From contig NZ_JAILWB010000026.1 of assembly GCF_025699295.1 (NCBI RefSeq), positions 1-64,000 on the forward strand: DNA of 64,000 nt. Direction: 5' to 3'. The translations under genes were made by a program, and so were the position numbers. The stretch is from Hydrogenophaga sp. (GTDB lineage Bacteria > Pseudomonadota > Gammaproteobacteria > Burkholderiales > Burkholderiaceae_C). Below are positions 24,530-32,642 of this stretch, in pieces. Below the pieces are notes generated by a model, which worked only from the letters and a program-made list of their open reading frames with translations, was not told the DNA's origin and did not search any database. The stretch's first letter is position 1; each line of letters opens with the position of its first letter.

Positions 24530-25179
24530 GCCATCTGAAGACCGCAACACTTCACCGCGTTGCCACAGCCACTCTCGCCGTGGCTGCGCTGGGCGCCACG
24601 CTGAGTGCCTGCGCACCGCTCATGCTGGGTGGCGCCGCCGTGGGCGCCCTGGTGATCGTGGACCGGCGCACCTCGGGTGCACAGCTCGAGGACCAGGGCA
24701 TCGAACTGCGCGCCACCAACCGCCTGAAGGACGCGCTGGGCGACGCTCGGGCACGTTATGCCGTCTCCAGCTACAACCGCCGCGTGCTGCTCACCGGCGA
24801 GGCCGCCAGTGAGGCCGTCAAGACGCAGGTCACGCAGATCGTCTCTGGTGTCGAGAACGTCAGGGAAGTCATCAATGAGCTCGACGTCACCAGCAGCCCC
24901 TCATTCAAGGAGCGGGCCACCGACACCCTGATCACCGGGCGTGTGAAGGCCTCTCTGGTGGATGCCAAGGACCTGCAGGCCAGCGCGTTCAAGGTGGTGA
25001 CCGAGCGCGGCTCGGTGTACCTGATGGGCCGTGTGACGCAACGCGAAGCCGATCGGGCAACCGACATTGCGCGCAACACGCCGAGTGTGTCGCGCGTGGT
25101 GCGCGTGCTGGAGATCATCTCCGAGCAAGAGCTTGCGGGCATGGCCAACAAGCCTGCGCCCGTGAACGACGCGAAATAG
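24526..25179 (+). CDS. dolP: Outer-membrane BON-domain lipoprotein DolP (YraP)
   Basis: A 217-residue lipoprotein. The signal ends in the lipobox LSAC with Cys29 as the lipidation site. Two BON domains follow (about 65-125 and 135-205), each with the glycine-centred pattern (VLLTGEA; VYLMGRV). In E. coli DolP supports outer-membrane integrity and BAM function. The start at 24526 overlaps the diaA stop in an ATGA, which implies coupled translation. Confidence 0.9.
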   Translation: MSHLKTATLHRVATATLAVAALGATLSACAPLMLGGAAVGALVIVDRRTSGAQLEDQGIELRATNRLKDALGDARARYAVSSYNRRVLLTGEAASEAVKTQVTQIVSGVENVREVINELDVTSSPSFKERATDTLITGRVKASLVDAKDLQASAFKVVTERGSVYLMGRVTQREADRATDIARNTPSVSRVVRVLEIISEQELAGMANKPAPVNDAK

Positions 25180-25203
25180 CCCGCCGGAGCAGGGAGGCGG
25201 CGG

Positions 25204-26106
25204 CTACTTCAGCCGCTTGATGAGACTGGAGGTGTCGAAACGCTGGCCACCCATGGCCTGCACGTCGGCGTAAAACTGGTCCACCAGGGCGGTCACCGGC
25301 AGCCGCGCGCCGTTGCGCCGGGCTTCTTCGAGCACGAGACCGAGGTCCTTGCGCATCCAGTCGACCGCGAAGCCGAAATCGAACTTGTCGGCCACCATGG
25401 TCTTGCCGCGGTTGTCGAGTTGCCAGCTCTGCGCGGCCCCCTTGCCGATCACGTCCAGCACCTGGTTCATGTCCAGCCCGGCCTTCTGACCAAAAGCGAT
25501 CGCCTCGGACAGGCCCTGCACCAGGCCGGCGATGCAGATCTGGTTGACCATCTTGGTGAGCTGGCCGGCACCGGTTTCGCCCATGAGCGTGAAGGCGCGC
25601 GAGAAGGCCATGGCCACCGGCTTGACCGCATCGAATGCCGCCGCGTCGCCGCCGCACATCACGGTGAGTGCGCCGTTCTGCGCGCCAGCCTGGCCGCCCG
25701 AGACAGGGGCGTCGACGAAGGACAGGCCCAGGGCCTTGGCCGCGCCGAAGAGTTCGCGCGCCACGTCGGCCGACGCGGTGGTGTGGTCCACGAAAACTGC
25801 GCCCGACTGCATGCCCGCGAACGCGCCGTCGGTACCCAGCGTGACGGCGCGCAGGTCGTCGTCGTTGCCCACGCAGGCGAACACGATGTCGGCGCCTTGC
25901 GCGGCCTCGCGCGGCGTGGTCTTGTGCGCGCCACCGAACGCCGCTGTCCAGGCCACGGCCTTGCCTCCCGAGCGGTTGTAGACCGTGACCGAATGACCGG
26001 CGCGCGCGAGGTGCCCCGCCATGGGATACCCCATGACCCCCAGGCCGATGAAGGCGACTTTGCGGGCAGGGGTGGATTCATAGGGGCGTTCGGTGATGGT
26101 GGTCAT
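25204..26106 (-). CDS. NAD(P)-dependent beta-hydroxyacid dehydrogenase (GarR/MmsB type)
   Basis: A 300-residue enzyme. The N-terminal Rossmann motif is FIGLGVMGYPMAGHLARAGH (about 19-38), followed by VSGGQAGAQNG and the catalytic Lys in GAGQLTKMVNQ. The family includes 2-hydroxy-3-oxopropionate reductase and 3-hydroxyisobutyrate dehydrogenase; the sequence alone does not choose between them. Its start at 26106 lies just downstream of a structured multi-hairpin intergenic element that separates it from pilU. Confidence 0.87.
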   Translation of the reverse strand: MTTITERPYESTPARKVAFIGLGVMGYPMAGHLARAGHSVTVYNRSGGKAVAWTAAFGGAHKTTPREAAQGADIVFACVGNDDDLRAVTLGTDGAFAGMQSGAVFVDHTTASADVARELFGAAKALGLSFVDAPVSGGQAGAQNGALTVMCGGDAAAFDAVKPVAMAFSRAFTLMGETGAGQLTKMVNQICIAGLVQGLSEAIAFGQKAGLDMNQVLDVIGKGAAQSWQLDNRGKTMVADKFDFGFAVDWMRKDLGLVLEEARRNGARLPVTALVDQFYADVQAMGGQRFDTSSLIKRLK

Positions 26107-26128
26107 GGGAAGGTCTCTTTCGTCCAGA

Positions 26129-26215
26129 AATGCCGCGGAACTGGCTCCGCCAGGCCGCAGGCATTGCCCCCTTGAGGGGGTGACGCGCCGAAGGGCGCGG
26201 CGCGGGGGTGTTTTT
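26129..26215. repeat. Multi-hairpin intergenic element between pilU and the dehydrogenase
   Basis: Three adjacent stem-loops fill most of the 107-bp gap. First, 26129-26165: nested stems AATGCC/GGCATT, GCGG/CCGC and CTGGC/GCCAG around loop TCC. Second, 26167-26180: CCCCC-TTGA-GGGGG. Third, 26184-26199: CGCGCC-GAAG-GGCGCG. A T5 run follows on the plus strand (26211-26215), ending inside the pilU stop region. This composite resembles an intergenic repeat I recall from Comamonadaceae genomes. It could terminate pilT-pilU transcription and sits in the leader of the dehydrogenase gene. Confidence 0.65.
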
Positions 26216-27350
26216 ACACGATCGTGAGGTGCTCGGTGCCCGCGGCCAGGTCCAGCGACTTGGCGCGCTGGCTGTTGAGCTTGATCTGCAGTCGCAGGTC
26301 GTTGAGCGAGTCGGCGTTGCGCAGGGCGTCTTCGAGCGTGATGAGGTTGGCTTCGAAGGCGTTGAAGAGTGCCTGGTCGAAGGTCTGCATGCCCATCTGC
26401 GTGCTCTTCTTCATGATCTCCTTGATCTCGGCAACGTCGCCCTTGAAGATCAGGTCGGAGATCAGCGGCGAGTTCAGCATGATCTCCACCGCAGCGTGCC
26501 GGCCCTTGTTGTCCTGCCGCGGCACCAGGCGCTGAGAGACCAGGGCACGCAGGTTCAGCGACAGGTCCATCAGCAACTGCGGGCGGCGCTCTTCGGGGAA
26601 GAAGTTGATGATGCGGTCCAGCGCCTGGTTGGCGCTGTTGGCATGCAGCGTGGCCAGGCACAGGTGACCGGTTTCCGAGAACTGGATCGCATGTTCCATG
26701 GTTTCGCGGTCCCGGATCTCGCCCATCAGGATCACGTCGGGCGCCTGGCGCAGCGTGTTCTTCAGCGCGGCTTCCCAGCTGTCGGTGTCCAGGCCCACTT
26801 CGCGCTGCGTGACCACGCAGTTCTTGTGCGGGTGCACGAACTCCACCGGGTCTTCGATGGTGATGATGTGGCCGTGCGTGTTCTCGTTGCGCCAGTCGAC
26901 CATGGCGGCCAGCGAGGTGGATTTGCCCGAGCCGGTGGCGCCCACCAGGATGCACAGGCCGCGCTTGGACAGGGCCACGTCCTTGAGGACCTGCGGCAGG
27001 CCGAGCTTGTCAATGGTCGGCAGCACGGCGGGAATGGTTCGCAGCACCATGCCAACCTTGCCCTGCTGGATGAAGGCGCTGACGCGAAAGCGCCCGATGG
27101 CAGGTGGCGAGATCGCGAAGTTGCACTCCTTGGTGCGCTCGAATTCCGCGGCCTGCTTGTCGTTCATGATGGCGCGCGCCAGCGCCAGCGTGTGCGTGGC
27201 GTTCAACGGCTGCGGAGATACCTTGACCACCGCGCCGTCGACCTTGATTGCGGGCGGGAAGTCGGCCGTGATGAACAGGTCGCTGCCGGTACGGCTGAGC
27301 ATGAGGCGCAGCAGGTCGTTGATGAATTTGGATGCCTGGTCGCGTTCCAT
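26214..27350 (-). CDS. pilU: Type IV pilus twitching ATPase PilU
   Basis: A 378-residue retraction ATPase. Walker A is GATGSGKST, the Asp box contains IEDPVEFVH, Walker B MGEIRDRETM, and the His box TLHANSANQALDRI. It has a longer C-terminus than PilT and lacks the AIRNLI motif, which identifies it as PilU. PilU works with PilT at the inner-membrane platform to retract pili under load. It begins 23 bp after the pilT stop. No other pilus genes are in the window. Confidence 0.93.
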   Translation of the reverse strand: MERDQASKFINDLLRLMLSRTGSDLFITADFPPAIKVDGAVVKVSPQPLNATHTLALARAIMNDKQAAEFERTKECNFAISPPAIGRFRVSAFIQQGKVGMVLRTIPAVLPTIDKLGLPQVLKDVALSKRGLCILVGATGSGKSTSLAAMVDWRNENTHGHIITIEDPVEFVHPHKNCVVTQREVGLDTDSWEAALKNTLRQAPDVILMGEIRDRETMEHAIQFSETGHLCLATLHANSANQALDRIINFFPEERRPQLLMDLSLNLRALVSQRLVPRQDNKGRHAAVEIMLNSPLISDLIFKGDVAEIKEIMKKSTQMGMQTFDQALFNAFEANLITLEDALRNADSLNDLRLQIKLNSQRAKSLDLAAGTEHLTIV

Positions 27351-27373
27351 GTGTCCTGCCCCTTCTCTTGAAA

Positions 27374-28417
27374 TCAGCCCGGGAAGTTCTCGGGGATCTT
27401 GGCCTTGCCACGTGCTTCCGCCGGGCTGATCACGTTGCGCTTGACCAGCTCGGACAGGTTCTGGTCCAGCGTCTGCATGCCCACACTGTTGCCGGTCTGG
27501 ATGGCCGAGTACATCTGTGCGACCTTGGCCTCGCGGATCAGGTTGCGGATCGCGCTGGTGCCCAGCATGATCTCGTGCGCGGCCACGCGGCCGGAACCGT
27601 CCTTGTTCTTGCACAGCGTCTGCGAGATCACAGCCACCAGCGATTCGGACAGCATGGCGCGCACCATGTCTTTTTCCTCGGCGGGGAACACGTCGATGAT
27701 GCGGTCGATGGTCTTGGCCGCACTCGATGTGTGCAGCGTGCCGAACACCAGGTGACCGGTTTCGGCGGCGGTCATCGCCAGGCGGATGGTTTCCAGGTCG
27801 CGCATTTCACCCACCAGGATCGCGTCCGGGTCTTCTCGCAGGGCCGAGCGCAGCGCGTTGGCAAAGCTCAGCGTGTGTGGGCCCACCTCGCGCTGATTGA
27901 CCAGGCACTTCTTCGACTCGTGCACGAACTCCACCGGGTCTTCCACCGTCAGGATGTGGCCGTACTCGGTCTCGTTGAGGTGGTTGACCATGCCGGCCAG
28001 CGTGGTCGACTTGCCCGAACCGGTCGGGCCCGTCACCAGAACCAGGCCGCGGGGGCGCAGTGCGAGGTCACCGAAGATCTTGGGCGCGTTGAGTTGTTCG
28101 AGGGTGAGGATTTTGCTGGGAATCGTGCGAAACACCGCACCGGCGCCGCGGTTGTGGTTGAACGCGTTGACGCGAAAACGCGACAGGCCCTCGATCTCGA
28201 ACGAGAAGTCGCACTCCAGGAACTCCTCGTACTGCTTGCGCTGACTGTCGTTCATGATGTCGTACACCATGCCGTGGACCGACTTGTGGTCCAGCGGTTC
28301 GACGTTGATGCGCCGCACGTCGCCATGCACCCGTATCATGGGTGGGAGGCCGGCCGAGAGGTGAAGATCGGATGCTTTGTTCTTGACGCTGAAGGCAAGC
28401 AGTTGGGTGATATCCAT
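27374..28417 (-). CDS. pilT: Type IV pilus retraction ATPase PilT
   Basis: A 347-residue hexameric ATPase of standard length. It has Walker A GPTGSGKSTT, Asp box VEDPVEFVHESK, Walker B VGEMRDLET, His box FGTLHTSSAAKTIDRIIDVFP, and the PilT-specific AIRNLIRE motif near the C-terminus. It powers pilus retraction for twitching motility, surface sensing and DNA uptake. It is divergent from yggS with 39 bp between starts, an arrangement conserved in many gammaproteobacteria and betaproteobacteria. Confidence 0.95.
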   Translation of the reverse strand: MDITQLLAFSVKNKASDLHLSAGLPPMIRVHGDVRRINVEPLDHKSVHGMVYDIMNDSQRKQYEEFLECDFSFEIEGLSRFRVNAFNHNRGAGAVFRTIPSKILTLEQLNAPKIFGDLALRPRGLVLVTGPTGSGKSTTLAGMVNHLNETEYGHILTVEDPVEFVHESKKCLVNQREVGPHTLSFANALRSALREDPDAILVGEMRDLETIRLAMTAAETGHLVFGTLHTSSAAKTIDRIIDVFPAEEKDMVRAMLSESLVAVISQTLCKNKDGSGRVAAHEIMLGTSAIRNLIREAKVAQMYSAIQTGNSVGMQTLDQNLSELVKRNVISPAEARGKAKIPENFPG

Positions 28418-28456
28418 CCCGGGGTCCCGTGCGGTGTTGAGGTATGACGGCTGATT

Positions 28457-29167
28457 ATGACGACGATTGAAGGCAATCTCCAAGGCTTGAGCGAGCGGAT
28501 CGCACGGGCGTGCGCGCAGGCCGGACGTGAGGCAGACGAGGTCTCGCTGCTGGCGGTTTCCAAGACCTTCGGGCCCGATGCCGTTCGTCAGGCACACGCC
28601 GCCGGCCAGCGCGCGTTCGGTGAAAACTACGTGCAGGAAGGTGTCGAGAAGATCCTGATGCTGCGCGGGTCGACCGAGCCGATCGAATGGCATTGCATCG
28701 GGCCGGTGCAGAGCAACAAGACGCGGTTGGTGGCCGAGCACTTCGACTGGGTGCAGTCGGTGGACCGCCTGAAGATCGCCGAACGCCTGAACGAACAGCG
28801 CCCCGAGGGCCTGCCTCCGCTGCAGGTGTGCCTGCAGGTCAATGTGGACGGCGGTCTCACCAAATCCGGTGTCGCGCCCAATGCCCTGCCTGCGCTGGCC
28901 TCTGCGGTGTCGGCCCTGCCCCGACTGCGGTTGCGCGGTCTGATGTGCATCCCCGAACCGGCCGACGGCTTCGAGGCGCAACGCGTCCTGTTCCTGCAGG
29001 CGCGCGCGCTGTTCGACCGGCTCAGGGCCGAGGGTTACGCACTCGACACGCTGTCCATGGGCATGAGCGACGACCTGGAAGCGGCCGTGGCTGCCGGCTC
29101 GACCATGGTGCGCGTGGGCCGGGCGGTGTTCGGCAGCCGCCCCGTCAGGGTCACTTCATCGGCTTGA
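28457..29167 (+). CDS. yggS: PLP-binding homeostasis protein YggS/PLPBP
   Basis: A 236-residue alanine-racemase-fold protein. The PLP-anchoring Lys is in LLAVSKTFG, the HCIGPVQSNK motif follows, and the late SMGMSDDLEAAVAAGSTMVRVGRAVFG segment forms the phosphate site. It carries PLP without catalysing racemisation and maintains vitamin B6 and amino-acid balance. Its last 17 bp overlap the convergent DUF3617 gene. Confidence 0.93.
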   Translation: MTTIEGNLQGLSERIARACAQAGREADEVSLLAVSKTFGPDAVRQAHAAGQRAFGENYVQEGVEKILMLRGSTEPIEWHCIGPVQSNKTRLVAEHFDWVQSVDRLKIAERLNEQRPEGLPPLQVCLQVNVDGGLTKSGVAPNALPALASAVSALPRLRLRGLMCIPEPADGFEAQRVLFLQARALFDRLRAEGYALDTLSMGMSDDLEAAVAAGSTMVRVGRAVFGSRPVRVTSSA

Positions 29168-29699
29168 CGTTGCCGCAGGAGGCGGCCAGCCACTTGCCCT
29201 GGCCGTCCATGGTCATGTTCTGCGGCTTGCCCTGGTGGGTGGTCTTCATCTGCATCTTCATGGTGTAGGCGGTGTCGCCACTGAAGGTGTAGCTGCCCTC
29301 GCCGCTGGAAGGCGGGTTCCTGCAGACGAAGCTCATGTTGAGCGCGGTGGCGCTGCGCGAGGTGATGGTGGTTGTGCAGTCGCCCTCGGTCTGCATGGGC
29401 ATGTCCTGCTTGGCCGCCATCTCGGGCGTGATGCAGACCTTCATCGCCATGGCGCCGCCTGAGCCTGCCTTGGGCATGCTCATGCCCTGCTTTGCCAGCA
29501 TGTCTTCCATCTGCTTGCGCTGAGCGGGCGGCATGCTGGCCATCTGCTGCTGCATTTGCGCCATGGCCTGGTCCATCTGCGCGTTGCCGCCCATCTTGTT
29601 CTGGATCTCCCACAGGCCCGGCCGGGCGGTCTGGGCGTGTGCGGTGGCGCCAAGGGCGAGGGCGCCGAGCAGCAGGATGGTGGTAATGGTTCTGGGCAT
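29151..29699 (-). CDS. DUF3617 family periplasmic protein
   Basis: A 182-residue secreted protein with a cleavable signal peptide (hydrophobic run to ATAHAQT) and the DUF3617 opening RPGLWEI directly after it. A Met/Gln-rich helical segment follows at about 35-70, then a beta-rich part with paired cysteines (KVCITPEM, EGDCTTTI, FVCRNP, ASCGNV). The function of the family is unknown. The start at 29699 begins the signal peptide; an in-frame ATG at 29726 is less likely. It overlaps the 3' end of yggS by 17 bp in convergent orientation. Confidence 0.85.
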   Translation of the reverse strand: MPRTITTILLLGALALGATAHAQTARPGLWEIQNKMGGNAQMDQAMAQMQQQMASMPPAQRKQMEDMLAKQGMSMPKAGSGGAMAMKVCITPEMAAKQDMPMQTEGDCTTTITSRSATALNMSFVCRNPPSSGEGSYTFSGDTAYTMKMQMKTTHQGKPQNMTMDGQGKWLAASCGNVKPMK

Positions 29700-29901
29700 G
29701 TCGGCTCCGATGGTGAGACGCGTCATTGTGGGACGGCGGTTTGCCGTGTCAACGGAAATGGCAATCGGTCACCACACCGCCGCTAGCCCGGTGGCAGCTG
29801 CTGGGTGCTCCCAAGGGTATGCGTAGTTCCAATTGACTACATTGTGTGCCGCTGGATGGATGGGTCATCCGGCGACGGGCAACCCGAGGGAGGACATCCA
29901 G

Positions 29902-30426
29902 ATGAAACAGGGTTGTGGCTTTGCCGCGTGCTCGCGCATGGGCGCGCTGGGGCTGATCTGCTTGTTGGCGGCATGCGGTGGTGGAGGAAATTCGGCGTCC
30001 ACGCCTCAAGAGGCAGTCGCTCAGCTCGAGGCCGGCGGCGAGCTGCCGAAGCTTGAACGGGAGTCAACGCTGGGTGGGATCGATGCCAACGCCAACGGTG
30101 TTCGCGACGACATCGAAGCGCACATCGAGAGGAAATACACCGAACCTGCGCAGCGCGCGGCAGCGATGCAGACGGCGCGGGCGTTCCAACAGATGCTTCT
30201 GGTGGACAAGAGCGATGCTGGGGCGATGGAGCAGTCCGTGGTGTCCACTGCGAGAGCCGTGGATTGCCTTTTCGACACCTTTGCTGGGACGGAAGGCGCT
30301 GAGTTGTCTCGACAGTTGGAAGCCATGACCACCAACACCAAGGACCGTCTTCGGGCGTACCTTCAGTTCAACAAGGCGGCCAGTGGCTCCGTGTCTACCT
30401 CTTACAAAGGACGTGGCTGTGACTGA
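29902..30426 (+). CDS. Lipoprotein with an EF-hand-like loop, unknown function
   Basis: A 174-residue lipoprotein with lipobox LAAC and lipidation Cys25, followed by a flexible Gly stretch. A loop reading GIDANANGVRDDIE near residues 58-71 matches the D-x-N-x-N-G-x-x-D-D pattern of calcium-binding EF-hand-like or thrombospondin type 3 loops. The rest is helical with a cysteine pair (VDCLF and the terminal GRGCD). It looks less GC-rich than its neighbours. Its stop overlaps the start of the next gene by 8 bp, and AAAGGA inside its end serves as that gene's ribosome site, so the two are one translational unit. I do not recognise a characterised family. Confidence 0.75.
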   Translation: MKQGCGFAACSRMGALGLICLLAACGGGGNSASTPQEAVAQLEAGGELPKLERESTLGGIDANANGVRDDIEAHIERKYTEPAQRAAAMQTARAFQQMLLVDKSDAGAMEQSVVSTARAVDCLFDTFAGTEGAELSRQLEAMTTNTKDRLRAYLQFNKAASGSVSTSYKGRGCD

Positions 30427-32044
30427 CGCACTCCTTGCCTGGCGACGCCTTTGCCTGCTCCTGCCATTTGCGATGCCTCTGTCGGCCGTGTCGCAAGAGC
30501 AATGTGATCAGAATGGCGTGATGTTCGGATTTTTCAACGGTGTGCAGACCACATTGTCCCAGGCGGGTGAAGCACGACGCAAGCTGGAAGATCTATACGG
30601 GCCGAGAACGCCCGCCGGCGAGCCCATCACTTACGAGCTTTTCTACAACGACATCCAGGGCTTCGCCGATTTCGTGGAGACCTTCGATCAACGGCTGCAG
30701 GAGCACGGTGGCCTGCTGGCCGGACGGTTCGAACTGTTCTTCTCGGCCACGCGGGGCGAGGGTTCCTGGTGGACGGCGTTGACCTCGGCGATCCCGAGTC
30801 TGGTGGGATTTCTCGACGACCTGTTCGATCTGTCGCGCGCCGCGCTGATGCGTGAGCTGACCAGGGGTCTGGGGACGCCGAACATGGGGGAGGTGGCCGC
30901 GCGCCATCGAGAGCAGATTGATCTCTGGGCAGGACTGCAGAAGAAGATGCTGTTCCTCGCGCATTCCCAAGGCAACCTCTTCGTGAATCAGGCCCATGCC
31001 CACGCGCTGACCCGGGCAGACGCGAACTCGGTGAAGGTGGTGCACGTGGCCCCGGCGTCGCCCATGTTGTCGGGGCCCCATACCCTGGCTGACAAAGACC
31101 TTGTCATCAACGCCTTGCGCCTGACTGGCTCCGTGGCCCCCAACACGGACGAGATCCTGCCCTATTTGGACCGTCCGCCCGGTCTCAATGGCTCACGCGA
31201 CCTGATCGGGCATGGCTTGCTCGAGATCTACCTGAATTCGGCGCTGGCAACGTCTGGAAGCGTCCGGGGCCACGTGCTGGCGGCTTTGCGAGAGCTGGAT
31301 GCCTTGCCGCGCCAGCCTTGGGGACCGCTTCCCGATTTCGTAAGGGCAACCGAGCCGCATGGTCCGTATCCCTCTGCGGTTTACGCTCCAGTCGTCGCGA
31401 CCCACAGCCTCGACAGCGTTGTGCAGCATTCCAGCTACCCCCGGACCTGGACCAAGAGCGATGACGGGCGCTGGTATGTGCAACAGAGATCCCTTGAAGA
31501 ACGGTGGGCTGGAGGCTGGTGGAACGTCGAGTACGTTGGGCAGGGGATGGGTGGTTATGCGCGCTGCACCTGGGGGGCCCATCCCGTGGAAGGCTGGGAA
31601 GAGCCCTATGTGGTGCTGGAGGAGTGCGTAGAGGAACGCGTCCCTCGGTTTAGCCACAATGGCCTAATGCAGCCCGATGAGTTGAGCGCCTATGCGGGTG
31701 CACCGGGCGGGACGGTGGTGAGATTGAGCACCATGACTTTCTCTCGCTACGGCGATGGCCAGCCTTTGAATGCCCGATTGGTGGAGGCGCGGGGCTCGCC
31801 CCATGCCAGCGTTCACTTCCATTCGCGCAGGCTACTGCTCTGGAGCAACACGTACGGCCCGGAAAGTCGTTGGAGCGAGCCCTATCATGAAACCGGCGGC
31901 GCCTTGCTGAATGCGCACGACTTTGACGCATGGTGGGCAGCCGAGCACGAGCGCCTGGTCGCTGAGGAGCGTCGCTACTCACGGTACCTTGAAGCACTTC
32001 ACGAGAATGAGCAAAGACGCCTTCTCTGCGAGGGCAGTGGGTAG
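30419..32044 (+). CDS. Secreted alpha/beta-hydrolase-like protein, unknown substrate
   Basis: A 541-residue protein. The start is GTG 30419, with AAAGGA (30406-30411) at 7-bp spacing. A signal peptide covers about 1-25 (LCLLLPFAMPLSAVS). FFNGVQTT near residue 40 is followed by a helical segment. A nucleophile elbow, LAHSQGNLFVN, places Ser183, and a triad can be proposed with Asp227 (LADKDLVINALR) and His265 (IGHGLLEIYL). The C-terminal 240 residues are Trp/Tyr-rich with four cysteines and resemble no domain I know. The expected activity is a secreted esterase or lipase-like hydrolase. It is coupled to the preceding EF-hand-like lipoprotein. Confidence 0.75.
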   Translation: MTDALLAWRRLCLLLPFAMPLSAVSQEQCDQNGVMFGFFNGVQTTLSQAGEARRKLEDLYGPRTPAGEPITYELFYNDIQGFADFVETFDQRLQEHGGLLAGRFELFFSATRGEGSWWTALTSAIPSLVGFLDDLFDLSRAALMRELTRGLGTPNMGEVAARHREQIDLWAGLQKKMLFLAHSQGNLFVNQAHAHALTRADANSVKVVHVAPASPMLSGPHTLADKDLVINALRLTGSVAPNTDEILPYLDRPPGLNGSRDLIGHGLLEIYLNSALATSGSVRGHVLAALRELDALPRQPWGPLPDFVRATEPHGPYPSAVYAPVVATHSLDSVVQHSSYPRTWTKSDDGRWYVQQRSLEERWAGGWWNVEYVGQGMGGYARCTWGAHPVEGWEEPYVVLEECVEERVPRFSHNGLMQPDELSAYAGAPGGTVVRLSTMTFSRYGDGQPLNARLVEARGSPHASVHFHSRRLLLWSNTYGPESRWSEPYHETGGALLNAHDFDAWWAAEHERLVAEERRYSRYLEALHENEQRRLLCEGSG

Positions 32045-32064
32045 TCTTTGCACGGGCGGTGCGC

Positions 32065-32538
32065 TCACAACGGCAGCCGCGAGCTGTTCTTCACTTCTTC
32101 CATCACCGCGTAGGTGCGCGTCTCGCGCACGCCGGGTAACTGCCACAGCACGCTGCCGGCGAAGTCGCGGTACGCGGCCATGTCGGCCATGCGGGTCTTG
32201 AGCAGGTAGTCGAAACCGCCGGCGACCATGTGGCACTCCATGATTTCGTCGCGCACCTGCACCGCGGCCTTGAATTCGTTGAACACGTTCGGGGTGGTGC
32301 GGTCGAGCAGCACCTCGACGAAGACCAGCATCCCCCGCCCGAGCTTGAGCGGGTCCAGGCGCGCTTCAAAGCCCAGGATGTAGCCGTCGCGCTGCAGGCG
32401 CTGGGTGCGCGCCAGCACGGCGGTGGGCGACAGGGCCACCGCCTCGGCGAGCTTGAGGTTGGTGATGCGGCCATCGGCCTGCAGCAGGCGCAGGATCTTG
32501 AGATCGACGCGGTCGAGTTCGGCAATGCCAGCTTCCAT
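32065..32538 (-). CDS. putR: Lrp/AsnC family regulator, probable PutR
   Basis: A 157-residue feast/famine regulator. The N-terminal helix-turn-helix covers about 10-60 (LDRVDLKILRLLQADGRITNLKLAEAVALSPT), and the RAM ligand/oligomerisation domain follows with the typical AGGFDYLLKTRM strand. It is divergent from putA with 104 bp between starts. Because this PutA lacks its own DNA-binding domain, an Lrp-type activator responding to proline is the expected arrangement, as known for PutR in alphaproteobacteria. The symbol rests on context. Confidence 0.85.
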   Translation of the reverse strand: MEAGIAELDRVDLKILRLLQADGRITNLKLAEAVALSPTAVLARTQRLQRDGYILGFEARLDPLKLGRGMLVFVEVLLDRTTPNVFNEFKAAVQVRDEIMECHMVAGGFDYLLKTRMADMAAYRDFAGSVLWQLPGVRETRTYAVMEEVKNSSRLPL

Positions 32539-32540
32539 GT

Positions 32541-32584
32541 TGAGTAATTATCCTTTATGTGAGGAAAATTTAGATAAAAACTCA
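32541..32584. promoter_or_regulatory. putA/putR control region: 12-bp inverted repeat and promoter
   Basis: TGAGTAATTATC (32541-32552) and GATAAAAACTCA (32573-32584) form an inverted repeat matching at 10 of 12 positions with a 20-bp centre. The whole segment is AT-rich in a GC-rich genome, as Lrp-type proteins prefer. A plus-strand promoter can be drawn inside it: TTATCC (32548-32553), a 17-bp spacer, TAGATA (32571-32576). Inference from pattern and position. Confidence 0.6.
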
Positions 32585-32642
32585 TCAATTAAGGCGGGAT
32601 GATGCGCAGATTCACAGCTTCTTTGTCTTTCTGGAGTTCACC

